Positions 20,028-29,751 of a stretch of DNA of 64,000 bases are shown here, one piece after another. The translations under genes and the position numbers were made by a program. This DNA is from Candidatus Heimdallarchaeota archaeon (GTDB lineage Archaea; Asgardarchaeota; Heimdallarchaeia; Hodarchaeales; Hodarchaeaceae). The notes beneath the pieces are model-generated. The model saw nothing but the letters and a program-made list of their open reading frames with translations. It made no database searches and was not told where the DNA came from. Positions within the stretch are counted from its first letter, which is position 1. Each line of letters begins with the position of its first letter. The DNA is taken from NCBI GenBank assembly GCA_019057635.1, contig DXJL01000133.1, positions 1 through 64,000 on the forward strand. Direction: 5' to 3'.

Positions 20028-20879
20028 ATGCCTGAATTACCAGAACTTGAAGCAATTAGTAAATATTTGACCAAAAAATTATCTGGTGAAATTGTCGCTA
20101 GATTTGATACTTTTTTTCACACTGTTATAAGATTTCCTGACACAAAAACAATTCAAACTTTACTAGTAGGAGCTAGACTTGAGAAAGTAAGCAGAAAAGG
20201 CAAACTAATGGTGTTTCAATTCAGGTCGATTGATACATATCTCCACCTCTGTATTGACCATGGACTCATTGGCCGTTTTGCTTGGGAAAAGGTGAAAGCA
20301 CCTGCTAAAACTGTCTTGAGGCTCAAGTTCCAGTCAGGATCTTCCTTAATATATCATGATAGACGTTTACATGGGGCCATATGGTTGTTTCATGGTACGA
20401 ACAAAGAAAACACCCTCTTTCCATCTAAAGTTAGAAATTACGGGCCTGATATCCTAACTATCTCACTAGATGAATTCAAATCTAGAATTAGGCAATATCG
20501 AGGGGAAATCAAGGGAGTTCTAACCAAACAGGAGTTTGTTACAGGAATAGGAAATGCTTACGCTGATGAAATTTTGTTTAATGCACGAATCCATCCTTTT
20601 ACGAAACGGACAAATCTTAGTTCCAGCGAGATAGAAAGATTGTATAAATCGTGCACTTCAATCTTAGGACATGGAGTATCTGAAATTACTAATTGGTTAT
20701 TCACAACGGATAAAATAGATAATCAGCGATTTTGGAGGAAAGAATTGTTTAGAATTCATCTGAGAGGGGAGCAACCCTGCTATAACTGTGGAAAATCCAT
20801 ATCTTCAATTAAAGCAAATCGACGGATAACGAATTTTTGTCGCACTTGTCAAACATCTCGCAACAAGAATTTTATTTAA
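20028..20879 (+). CDS. Fpg/Nei-family DNA glycosylase
   Basis: MPELPELEAISKYL; GIGNAYADEILFNARIHPF; C-terminal zinc finger CYNCGKSI...FCRTCQ. Confidence 0.95.
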   Translation: MPELPELEAISKYLTKKLSGEIVARFDTFFHTVIRFPDTKTIQTLLVGARLEKVSRKGKLMVFQFRSIDTYLHLCIDHGLIGRFAWEKVKAPAKTVLRLKFQSGSSLIYHDRRLHGAIWLFHGTNKENTLFPSKVRNYGPDILTISLDEFKSRIRQYRGEIKGVLTKQEFVTGIGNAYADEILFNARIHPFTKRTNLSSSEIERLYKSCTSILGHGVSEITNWLFTTDKIDNQRFWRKELFRIHLRGEQPCYNCGKSISSIKANRRITNFCRTCQTSRNKNFI

Positions 20880-20964
20880 TAGGAAGTAATTTTATAGAGT
20901 GCTAAGTAAATTTATTCTTCCTCCCCTATGAAAGGATAGGAAGAATTTATCGAATATTGTCAGG

Positions 20965-22359
20965 ATGAAATTCACGATGCTGGACTTTTTCTTTGAACCA
21001 CGATCTGTTGCCATTCTAGGTGCTTCTTCTGATGAGAAAAAGTACGGTCGTTTGATTTTTAATCATTTTGTGGTTCCTTATTTCAAGAGAGTCTTTCCAA
21101 TCAATCCTCGTGTTTCAGAAATAATGGGTATTAAATGTTACAAAAGTGTATTTGATCTACCAGAAGTTCCTGACCTGGCTGTGGTTGTTTTACCAACTAA
21201 GTTGGCAATTCAAGCCATTGCAGATGCTTCAAAACGAGGAATACCTGCAATCGTATGTATAACAGCAGGATTCTCAGAAGTCGGACGTGATGATCTACAA
21301 GAAGAATTAGTGAAGGCATTAGGCGACTCACGTTTAATTGGGCCGAATTGTCTTGGAATAGTGGATACTCACTCTCAGGTAAATACATTGTTTCCAAATT
21401 TTGAACTTCCTGAAAAAGGAAACGTGTCTTTGATATCACAATCAGGTTCACTTGCTATTGATCTTCTTCTTGCCCTTCAGCAGAATAAAATAGGACTCAA
21501 GCGATTCGTTTCCTACGGAAACGCTGCAGATCTGAACGAGACTGACTTTATTGAATATTTTGGCCAAGACCCAGATACAAAAGTAATAGGAGCATATATA
21601 GAAGGAGTAAAAGCTGGTCGCAAATTCATCAAGGTCTCGAAATCGATAGCTCGTAAAAAACCAATTGTTGTTCTAAAGCTTCCTTCTACAGAGAATGTTT
21701 CAATGGCTGCTAAGGGACATACTGGTGCAGTAGCTAGCACTATGGGAATCTACAAAGAAATATTAAGACAGTCAGGGATCATTCAATGTGATAGTACTTC
21801 TCAATTTATAAATTCCATCAAAGCACTTTACACACAACCACCTGCATTTGGTAATCGTATAGCACTCGTCACAAATACAGGCGGACCCGCTGCAATGGCA
21901 TTATATCGAATGAATCGCTATCAATTAGAATTGGCAGAATTACCTGATACTGTGGTGGACGAGACAGAAGTTGTTATTAGGAAACACGCGGTGCATACGT
22001 CCATCTCAAGAGATAAAAACAATAATCCTCTTGCTTTTATGGACTTAACAGGTTCGGCAACCACTGAAGTAATTACTGAGATATCAAAAATATTCCTAAA
22101 GGAGAAAAATGTGTCAGGAATAATAATTGTCCCTAGAAGTGATGCACCAGTTGTATCCAAGGATGCACCCGCTCGGATAGCGCTACTTAAACAAGAATTT
22201 CCAAAAAAACCTATATTAGTGTATAATCTTCCTGATCCTACAGTGAATGCGGAGTTTGAAGGATATGATATTCCAGTATTCCGTACAGCTGAAGATTCTG
22301 TAGATGGAATGTATGCATTAGTCGAAAGAGGACGTATTTTACAAAAATACCTATATTGA
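20965..22359 (+). CDS. ADP-forming acyl/acetate-CoA ligase, alpha-type subunit
   Basis: FFEPRSVAILGASSDEKKYGRLIFNHF, LIGPNCLGIVDT, NVSLISQSGSLAIDLLL, KGHTGAVAST, ALVTNTGGPAAMA. Confidence 0.92.
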   Translation: MKFTMLDFFFEPRSVAILGASSDEKKYGRLIFNHFVVPYFKRVFPINPRVSEIMGIKCYKSVFDLPEVPDLAVVVLPTKLAIQAIADASKRGIPAIVCITAGFSEVGRDDLQEELVKALGDSRLIGPNCLGIVDTHSQVNTLFPNFELPEKGNVSLISQSGSLAIDLLLALQQNKIGLKRFVSYGNAADLNETDFIEYFGQDPDTKVIGAYIEGVKAGRKFIKVSKSIARKKPIVVLKLPSTENVSMAAKGHTGAVASTMGIYKEILRQSGIIQCDSTSQFINSIKALYTQPPAFGNRIALVTNTGGPAAMALYRMNRYQLELAELPDTVVDETEVVIRKHAVHTSISRDKNNNPLAFMDLTGSATTEVITEISKIFLKEKNVSGIIIVPRSDAPVVSKDAPARIALLKQEFPKKPILVYNLPDPTVNAEFEGYDIPVFRTAEDSVDGMYALVERGRILQKYLY

Positions 22360-22371
22360 GAGGAGTAAAAT

Positions 22372-23424
22372 ATGAGTGAATTTGAACCTTCATCAGAAAA
22401 ACAACAAAAAATTCACGATCGCGTTAGAGCAATCATTCTGCAATCTAGTGACAAAATTACCGCAAATATTAGGGTAGTTACAGGCTTAATTTCTGATACC
22501 CGGCTTAAACAAATTCGCTGCTTTACTGGAGCTGGAGGAAAAACCTATGTTATTGAAGCTGCCTTATCTACCTCACTTGCCGGAGAAATAGATGGGGGTA
22601 TTGTTCTTAAGTTTGCAAATGATCTCGATGCCGAAGTTAGTAATGCAGAACGACTAACTCGACATTTAACTGTTCGCCAACATGACTGGGAAAAGTGGAA
22701 AGAAAATCACGACTTACCATTACGAATTCGTCGGTACCCTGATCATGTCTTCTCTCCTCAAGTGATACAGGTAATTCCAGAAGTAAAAGCATTACTTCTG
22801 GAGTTTCTGAGTGGATTTAATCCCCTTCTTCAACATACCTTAGAACCAAATGATAGATGGGGTTATGCAGGCTATGCCTTAGCTCGATTACACGGTTCAG
22901 AACAACTCCAAACAAGTGTCCAGCTTTATAATCCATTGTTTAAACTGTTGAAACAATATATTGACGAACGATATATTGAGTATTGGATTACTATCTTAGA
23001 ACAATCTAAAGGTGGAGTAGAATTCATCCATGGTGACAGCCACATGAGTAATATTCTTGTTTCTCCTACAAGTATTGCGTGGATAGATTCAATAATGTTA
23101 CCGAAGTTAGATAGAATGGATGATATTGGTTACATACTCAGTCATGTAGTACAAGAAGAAGTAGCAAAGAACATCAGTGTTGGAATTGATATAAAAACGT
23201 TAAGTTCTTCTATTACTCGGTCTTGGGTTCCTTTAATCCTAACTACCTATAAACAGACCTACGATATTTCCCAGCTTTATACTCGGCTACCAATCGATTT
23301 TTTCCTAGGAAGCCATTTAATCATTCGTGCGGGTTTGTGGGAAAAAAATATTGCTGAAATATTGGTAAAATTAGGTCAGCATTTCATTCATGAAATGCCA
23401 GTCTCCAAGCTCCTTGAAGAATAG
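22372..23424 (+). CDS. Aminoglycoside-phosphotransferase/kinase-like protein
   Basis: FIHGDSHMSNILVSPTSIAWIDS (Brenner motif HGDxHxxN), ALLLEFLSGFNP hinge. Confidence 0.72.
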   Translation: MSEFEPSSEKQQKIHDRVRAIILQSSDKITANIRVVTGLISDTRLKQIRCFTGAGGKTYVIEAALSTSLAGEIDGGIVLKFANDLDAEVSNAERLTRHLTVRQHDWEKWKENHDLPLRIRRYPDHVFSPQVIQVIPEVKALLLEFLSGFNPLLQHTLEPNDRWGYAGYALARLHGSEQLQTSVQLYNPLFKLLKQYIDERYIEYWITILEQSKGGVEFIHGDSHMSNILVSPTSIAWIDSIMLPKLDRMDDIGYILSHVVQEEVAKNISVGIDIKTLSSSITRSWVPLILTTYKQTYDISQLYTRLPIDFFLGSHLIIRAGLWEKNIAEILVKLGQHFIHEMPVSKLLEE

Positions 23425-23450
23425 ATGTGGCTTCTTTTTGTATGTTCTGA

Positions 23451-24467
23451 CTAAATATTGAGAATCCCAAGTGCATATGCAGCAGCTTGAGATGCACGAA
23501 GGGGTTCTGATGCCTTATTTCCAATATGGAACATTGGAATCTCTTTTCTCACCTCTAAAGGAAGTCCTTTTTCTTCATTTCCAAAAATAAAGAATAGATT
23601 TCCTAATTCTTCCATGTGAAATTTTACTATTTCGGGTAATTTGGAAATAGGATGTGATCCCCATAGAGAAAATCCGAAAAAGTGTTTTTTCTCATTTTCT
23701 TCTAGGATTTGCGAAAGAGCTGGAACTATTTTATAGGATACTTTTGAGATACCTTTGAAGAAAGTACTTTCCACTTGTTCGACCACTTTCTTAACGATGT
23801 TGTTTTCATCAGTTAACAAGATTTGTGTTTTGAATGTTAAAGCCAAACGGAAAAAATCTGCAATTTCTTGAACTGTATAGGGAGAGTATAGTATCAATGT
23901 AGGTGAAGCAGATTTTCTCTCAATAGGAGAAATTGAGGGAATTTTTTTCCCTAACCGTACTTTTATTGGTAAATTTCCGTTCTTTGTCTGATTCCCCTGC
24001 CTAACTTCTAAATATAAATGAAAATCAGCTTTGGAATTATGTATATAACTTTTCTTCCTTAATCGGTCAATAATGGCTTTCTTATGGAATGGAATGCGTC
24101 CAAACGCCTTATAATTGACATTTACGTTAGTATTTTCAGTATGCTCTGAAAGAAAATTTTCCAAACTTGTTAATAATTGAGATAATGAATTTGTTTCAAA
24201 TTCAAATTGGTTTTGTAAAAAGACAACTAAGTTATTTACTCCTGGATTCTGGAGGATTATATCACGTACATCTGACGAAAAGTCCGTGCTATTTAACATT
24301 TTTATTAACAGACGGTTTCGACTACCCCATGTGTCATTTATTATACTGATTGATTTTGAATATTTACGTAGAGTACCAGTCAAATCCTTTGCAATGGTTT
24401 CTTGTTCTTCATGAGTTACAAATCTAGCGAGCTTTACTAAAAGGAAAATCATCAAGGAATCGTCCAA
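23451..24467 (-). CDS. SPOUT-class RNA methyltransferase, probable THUMP-like N-terminus
   Basis: C-terminus FFIFGNEEKGLPLEVRKEIPMFHIGNKASEPLRASQAAAYALGI is SpoU/TrmH-like; upstream VNVNYKAFGRIPFHKKAIIDRLRKKSYIHNSKADFHLYLEVRQ resembles a THUMP core. Confidence 0.72.
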   Translation of the reverse strand: MDDSLMIFLLVKLARFVTHEEQETIAKDLTGTLRKYSKSISIINDTWGSRNRLLIKMLNSTDFSSDVRDIILQNPGVNNLVVFLQNQFEFETNSLSQLLTSLENFLSEHTENTNVNVNYKAFGRIPFHKKAIIDRLRKKSYIHNSKADFHLYLEVRQGNQTKNGNLPIKVRLGKKIPSISPIERKSASPTLILYSPYTVQEIADFFRLALTFKTQILLTDENNIVKKVVEQVESTFFKGISKVSYKIVPALSQILEENEKKHFFGFSLWGSHPISKLPEIVKFHMEELGNLFFIFGNEEKGLPLEVRKEIPMFHIGNKASEPLRASQAAAYALGILNI

Positions 24468-24576
24468 AATCGTTCAGCATTGATTACAATTACAGAGGAG
24501 AATATATGGAGGTTCAAAATAAATCTTCGTTACCGACCCTCTTCCTCATATTTTAGCACTTCGGAGATAATTTAAC

Positions 24577-25638
24577 ATGAAATTAATTGTTAATGGAGAA
24601 GAAGTTGATTTACCAGCAGTCTGGTGGAATTCCGAGCAAAAAATGGTTCAGCTGATTGACCAAACAAAATTACCTTTTCAGATCGCAATTCATTCCTGTT
24701 CTACTTATCATCACACAGTAAACGCGATAAAATCGATGAAGATTCGTGGGGCCCCTTCAATAGGTGCTACTGCTGCCTATGGATTGGCACAAGCTATAAA
24801 CGAATTTTGGGATGAACCAGAATATTTAACAAAAGTTTCTTCAGCATATGATCAGTTATTATTATCACGACCCACTGCTGTTGATTTGAAAAGAGGCTTA
24901 GATCATGTAAAAAAATCTTGGGCGGTCTCTCCAGACGAAGCTATTGTACAAGCACAAAAGTTTGCACACAATATCTCTATGCAAGGAAAAAAAATAGGGG
25001 AAGTAGGGAAAAGCTTAATCAGAGAAAATATGAACATTCTCACTCATTGTCATACAGGTGCGTTAGCATTAGTCGATCACGGATCCGCTATAGCTCCATT
25101 AATAGCTTCTTGGGAGGATGGTGTACGTTTTCATGTTTATGTTGATGAAACACGGCCCCGGATGCAAGGAAGGCTTACTTCATGGGAATTGACTCAATAT
25201 GGAATCGATCATACTGTTATCTGTGATTCAGCAAGTGGTCATCTTATGTCATCAGGTAAAGTAGATCTGATTATTTTAGGAGCAGATCGGGTAACAAAAA
25301 ATGGTGATATAGCAAATAAAATAGGAACTCACAATCTAGCGGTAATTGCCAATCACTATTCTATTCCATTTTATTCTGCTTTTCCCGATACCACATTTGA
25401 TATTAACACTTTGACAGGCACAGAAATAACGATTGAAGAACGTAATACTCAGGAAATTTACGAGATTCGAGGATTATCTAAAACAACGAGAACACAGATT
25501 TCTGTCTCAGTATATCAGGAGAATACACATTGTTATAATCCTGCTTTTGATGTCACGCCAGCTGAATTATTAAGTGGCTATATCACTCCTCATGGGATAT
25601 TATCAAAGGAAGATCTTGGTCGAGTTTATTCAAACTAG
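24577..25638 (+). CDS. mtnA: S-methyl-5-thioribose-1-phosphate isomerase-like (MtnA/eIF2B-like family)
   Basis: IKSMKIRGAPSIGATAAYGLA, THCHTGALALVDHGSA, DETRPRMQGRLTSWEL, ILGADRVTKNGDIANKIGTHNLAV, NPAFDVTPAELLSGYITPHGI. Confidence 0.92.
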   Translation: MKLIVNGEEVDLPAVWWNSEQKMVQLIDQTKLPFQIAIHSCSTYHHTVNAIKSMKIRGAPSIGATAAYGLAQAINEFWDEPEYLTKVSSAYDQLLLSRPTAVDLKRGLDHVKKSWAVSPDEAIVQAQKFAHNISMQGKKIGEVGKSLIRENMNILTHCHTGALALVDHGSAIAPLIASWEDGVRFHVYVDETRPRMQGRLTSWELTQYGIDHTVICDSASGHLMSSGKVDLIILGADRVTKNGDIANKIGTHNLAVIANHYSIPFYSAFPDTTFDINTLTGTEITIEERNTQEIYEIRGLSKTTRTQISVSVYQENTHCYNPAFDVTPAELLSGYITPHGILSKEDLGRVYSN

Positions 25639-25743
25639 AGGAAATAGGAATAATCTTTATAGAACCTTTTTAAAAGATGAATCATAAATTCAACATAAGT
25701 AGCTCTGAAATCCAGCATAAAACAGCTGTGAGGTAGCATAATT

Positions 25744-26055
25744 ATGAAACAACTCATCAATCAAATTCGATCGACTGTTACTTTCTGTGGTTTTGAACTC
25801 GAAGCTATTACATCACATCAGAAATACATATCAATAGAATTACGCTCAAAGAAGAGATTTCGCAAAAAGAACTACACCCTAGGTGTTAGTAAGACCCTTA
25901 CTGGTCTCTTAGCAGCCGAAAGAGAGCTATCTCGTGATTCAAAAAATCAGATATTACTTTTGGATCCGATTAACAATCTATTGGAACCAACTTTGTCAAA
26001 TAAAATAAAACTATTTCATGATTTTGATCAACTCCAAGTGTTTTTAAACCAATAA
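25744..26055 (+). CDS. Small hypothetical protein
   Basis: 103 aa, in its own intergenic slot, co-directional with neighbours. Confidence 0.55.
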   Translation: MKQLINQIRSTVTFCGFELEAITSHQKYISIELRSKKRFRKKNYTLGVSKTLTGLLAAERELSRDSKNQILLLDPINNLLEPTLSNKIKLFHDFDQLQVFLNQ

Positions 26056-26116
26056 CTCTTGTATTAATTTAGTAAACCAGCTGGTCGAATTATAACGAGA
26101 ATTTGAGAGTTATAAT

Positions 26117-27529
26117 ATGGGCACAATTAGAAATATACTACCAGATGAATTTTCTAATTTTACAATTACAGATAAGAGTTATTCATTGCTGATTAAAGGA
26201 CTACCTGGAACTGGAAAATCAAGTTTGGCACTCGAATTAATAGCTAGATCCCCTAATGCCTTTTTCATAAGTACTCGTATTGACCCAGAAGCGATTATTG
26301 AGGATGCTAGCTGGTTAGATGAAATTGTTCCTGAAAATCGTAAATATCCTTTTTTTATTGATGCTACACGGTCAGGCAAGGTTTCCAAAAATAAATCAAT
26401 TCAGAAAATGAATTTTGAGACGATCCCAGAATTTGTTCAACAGTTTTTTACATTGGGATCTGATCTTCCCCATCGGATTTTTGTTATTGATAGTTGGAAT
26501 GCAGTTATTGGGAATTTATCTGAAACTCAAATACACCATTGGGAGTCAGCAATAGTTCAAAGAGTTCAGGGAAAAAATGACAAAATAATATTCGTTGTAG
26601 AAGGTATTAAAGACTCCGCACTTGATTGGATGGTCGATGGACATGCAATTTTAAGTAAAAGAAGTATTGTTTCTTCTCACGGTATTTCACGACGAATTCG
26701 TGAGTTGTCTTTTCCTAAAATGAGAGGGATTGAGATTTATAACGAAACTTATCTCATGACATTAGCTAAAGGACGAATGAAGACATTTCCACCCTTTAAA
26801 TATCGATTTCCAGCTATTTTATTAAAATCTAGGACAATTCCCGACTCAGATGAACAGCATATCTCGTCTGGATCGGTCGATTTTGACAACCTCCTAGGTG
26901 GCGGATTTCAGAAAGGATCCTATAATTTATTCGAAGTATCAACAATAGTCGGTGATGGATTAGATATTATTCTATTTCCCCTCATTACAAACCATCTGAA
27001 TAATAAGCGAGCGGTAATTAGCATACTGCGTGAGGGAATCACGTTTGATACTAAGAAACCATATTTTGATGTCTTTACAGGAAATAAGAATTGGGTCAAA
27101 CAATCAATGAATTTTGAAAGATTTGTTCCTGGAGAAGATTCTCATAGAATCACTTTACCAGAGACCATCGAAGGATTACTAAATCGGATCGAAAATATCA
27201 AGGACGATTTTCGTAAGGATAACGGACAGACGATACTTATCAATATTGGACTGGATGTTCTTGAAAATATGTACGGAATCCCAGCGTTAAATGAATTTAT
27301 GGCAATTCTCGTTTCCAAAGCAAGGTTAGAGGGTGATGTTGTTGTGGGTTGGTTGAAGGAAAATCAAGAGTATCGTGGTGGAACAACAGCGGCCACTTCG
27401 CAGTGGAAAATTGATTTAATTAATCGTGCATTAGTTTTAGAAGGCATAATTCCTGCAACTGAATATTTTGCAATTGAATCAGTCCTAGTAAAAGGCTATA
27501 TTGATTATTCAATTACTCCTGTGCTTTAA
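26117..27529 (+). CDS. RecA-superfamily ATPase, KaiC/GvpD-like, tandem domains
   Basis: Walker A LIKGLPGTGKSSLALELI; second half begins ISSGSVDFDNLLGGGFQKGSYNLFEV with a degenerate P-loop. Confidence 0.82.
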   Translation: MGTIRNILPDEFSNFTITDKSYSLLIKGLPGTGKSSLALELIARSPNAFFISTRIDPEAIIEDASWLDEIVPENRKYPFFIDATRSGKVSKNKSIQKMNFETIPEFVQQFFTLGSDLPHRIFVIDSWNAVIGNLSETQIHHWESAIVQRVQGKNDKIIFVVEGIKDSALDWMVDGHAILSKRSIVSSHGISRRIRELSFPKMRGIEIYNETYLMTLAKGRMKTFPPFKYRFPAILLKSRTIPDSDEQHISSGSVDFDNLLGGGFQKGSYNLFEVSTIVGDGLDIILFPLITNHLNNKRAVISILREGITFDTKKPYFDVFTGNKNWVKQSMNFERFVPGEDSHRITLPETIEGLLNRIENIKDDFRKDNGQTILINIGLDVLENMYGIPALNEFMAILVSKARLEGDVVVGWLKENQEYRGGTTAATSQWKIDLINRALVLEGIIPATEYFAIESVLVKGYIDYSITPVL

Positions 27530-27554
27530 GAACAAACTATTAATTTAAATTAAG

Positions 27555-29741
27555 GTGAGGAACTTGAACACTCCATCCCCACATATTAAAGAACTATCTG
27601 TAACCCTAAAAGGATGTATTGACTTATCAATCGAAAAAAAAACACAGGAAGCAATTCATGATCTTTCTGTTCATGAGAAATATCAGCTTTACTGGTTAGT
27701 ATCAAAGACAAAATTAGTCGATCATGAGTTATTTGAGGTAGAAAATACCCTTTGGAATTCTATTAAAGGTATTTTTAATGGTGAATATTTACAAACTGAT
27801 CAGTTATTGGACCAACAGGATCATGTATTAACCTTAGTTGAAACTGGGATATTTCTTGACTATTTGGACATTGAAGACTTCAGAAGCGTTGTTAGATTCC
27901 TTTATACTCATAGTCTGGAACCAGAAATTACTATAACGAAGATTAATGGAAAAATAGTTAATTTACTCGCTTTTTTTGCATCCTCTGATGAAAATCCAAT
28001 TGAAAAAACAAATTCCATGATTCGATTCATTGGAATTCCTCCTGCGGGGTTCGATGAACTCAATCAAAAATTGTTAGCTACATTCCCGAAGCAGAAAAAG
28101 GCGCTGGAAGCCATTAATGAACTCCCAATCAGTATATGTCAAAAATATCCCGAGTATATTCCAGAAATAGTCGAAAAGCTAGAATATGATTTAAATATTC
28201 CTATTCTAAAGCAATGGATTGATCACAGCGCTTTAAATAATATAACTAAACAGAAAACAGCTCAGTTCACCAATAAATGGAATCCCCCAGATTATGAATC
28301 CAATGAAGAATTTTTTAAAAATCTATTAGTCCAACGGAAAGAAAATCAGATAGTATCGATACCCCTTAGCCATGAAGCGTTTGTTAAGCCATTTATCAAA
28401 AAACTAAAGGCTAGTACGGTTCGTACCTCAGAATTACCTAGCACGGTTCCCACAGAACTTCTCCCTGGATATCTTGAAAAACTAGCTTATCCCATACTAA
28501 GCAAAGAAAGTATTATGGAGATTTTCTTTTTAGGGGGAGCACAAATTGGAACGATGGGAATTTTAATTTCGACATCTCAGTCAAAAATTTTGATAGATTA
28601 TGGATTATCAGTAGCAAATTATCAAATTCCATTTTGGCATGAAGCTTTACCTAATATTGATGCAATATTCCTAACACATGCACATTTAGATCATTCGGGA
28701 GCTGTTCCTTTCCTGTTTAGTCAAGGTTATCCAGGGTACGTCTTTGGAAGTTCAATGACTAAGCAATTGTCCAGTATTTTGTTATCAGATAGCCAAAAGC
28801 TTATGCAACAGAATTTCTCAAAACCTGTTAATAGTTCTGATTATCGGTTCAAGATTTTATCACAGGAATCTAATGTTTATCAAATGTTAGATCGGTTCAT
28901 TCCAATTAAATCAGGTGAAGAATATCAAATTACACCAGATATTGCGATTAAACCATTTAATGCACATCACATTCAAGGTTCATATTCGTACCAAGTTGAA
29001 AGTGGGAATAAGAAGGTTTTATTTACTGGTGATGTGAATTTTGATCCTTGTGCTTTGTTTCGTGGAAAAATTCCTAAAATACCTCAAGATTCTGATCTTT
29101 CAATTGTTGATAGTACTTATTACGGACAACCTGCGTTTGATCCCAGTGCACGAGATACCATTCTATTTCAAACAATAAGTGAATCAAAGAGAGTAATTAT
29201 TCCTGCTTTTAGCGTAGGAAGAGCTCAAGAAATATTACTGAAACTTGAAAATGAAGGAATTACTAAAAATCATAAAGTCACTTTACTAGGAATGGCTTCA
29301 AAGGTTGCGCGTTTATCTGGTCTCGTTACAAAAGCACATTTCAGCGATCGACTTGTCCAACCCTTCGATAATGAGATAATTATTGCTGGAGGAGGTATGT
29401 TAAATGGTGGTCATGCTCGTAAGCTCGTTGAAGAAACAAAGGCTGATCCTGAAACTTCAATTATTCTCTGTGGTTATCTTGCAAAGAACACCTTAGCATA
29501 TCGCTTACTTCACGGATTAGAGCCAAGTTACAAACAAAAAATAGTTTATACACGATTTAGTGCTCACTCGAGTAGTAATACATTGAAAAAATTTCTTTCT
29601 TCAGTGAAAGGAATGAAAGCCCTTGTTCATCTGGGTGAACTAACAAAAGATCCCTTTACACTTGCCAAGGAGAATAAACGTGAGCAACTTGGGGTGGGAC
29701 CAATGCAAATTCCCCATCTTGGATCAAAAATTATAATTTAA
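27555..29741 (+). CDS. Beta-CASP metallo-beta-lactamase ribonuclease (CPSF-like) with ~300-aa unassigned N-terminal region
   Basis: FLGGAQIGTMGILISTSQSKILIDYG, FLTHAHLDHSGAVPFL, VLFTGDVNF, RVIIPAFSVGRAQEILLKLE, FSAHSSSNTLKKFL. Confidence 0.9.
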   Translation: MRNLNTPSPHIKELSVTLKGCIDLSIEKKTQEAIHDLSVHEKYQLYWLVSKTKLVDHELFEVENTLWNSIKGIFNGEYLQTDQLLDQQDHVLTLVETGIFLDYLDIEDFRSVVRFLYTHSLEPEITITKINGKIVNLLAFFASSDENPIEKTNSMIRFIGIPPAGFDELNQKLLATFPKQKKALEAINELPISICQKYPEYIPEIVEKLEYDLNIPILKQWIDHSALNNITKQKTAQFTNKWNPPDYESNEEFFKNLLVQRKENQIVSIPLSHEAFVKPFIKKLKASTVRTSELPSTVPTELLPGYLEKLAYPILSKESIMEIFFLGGAQIGTMGILISTSQSKILIDYGLSVANYQIPFWHEALPNIDAIFLTHAHLDHSGAVPFLFSQGYPGYVFGSSMTKQLSSILLSDSQKLMQQNFSKPVNSSDYRFKILSQESNVYQMLDRFIPIKSGEEYQITPDIAIKPFNAHHIQGSYSYQVESGNKKVLFTGDVNFDPCALFRGKIPKIPQDSDLSIVDSTYYGQPAFDPSARDTILFQTISESKRVIIPAFSVGRAQEILLKLENEGITKNHKVTLLGMASKVARLSGLVTKAHFSDRLVQPFDNEIIIAGGGMLNGGHARKLVEETKADPETSIILCGYLAKNTLAYRLLHGLEPSYKQKIVYTRFSAHSSSNTLKKFLSSVKGMKALVHLGELTKDPFTLAKENKREQLGVGPMQIPHLGSKIII

Positions 29742-29751
29742 AGATAATTAT

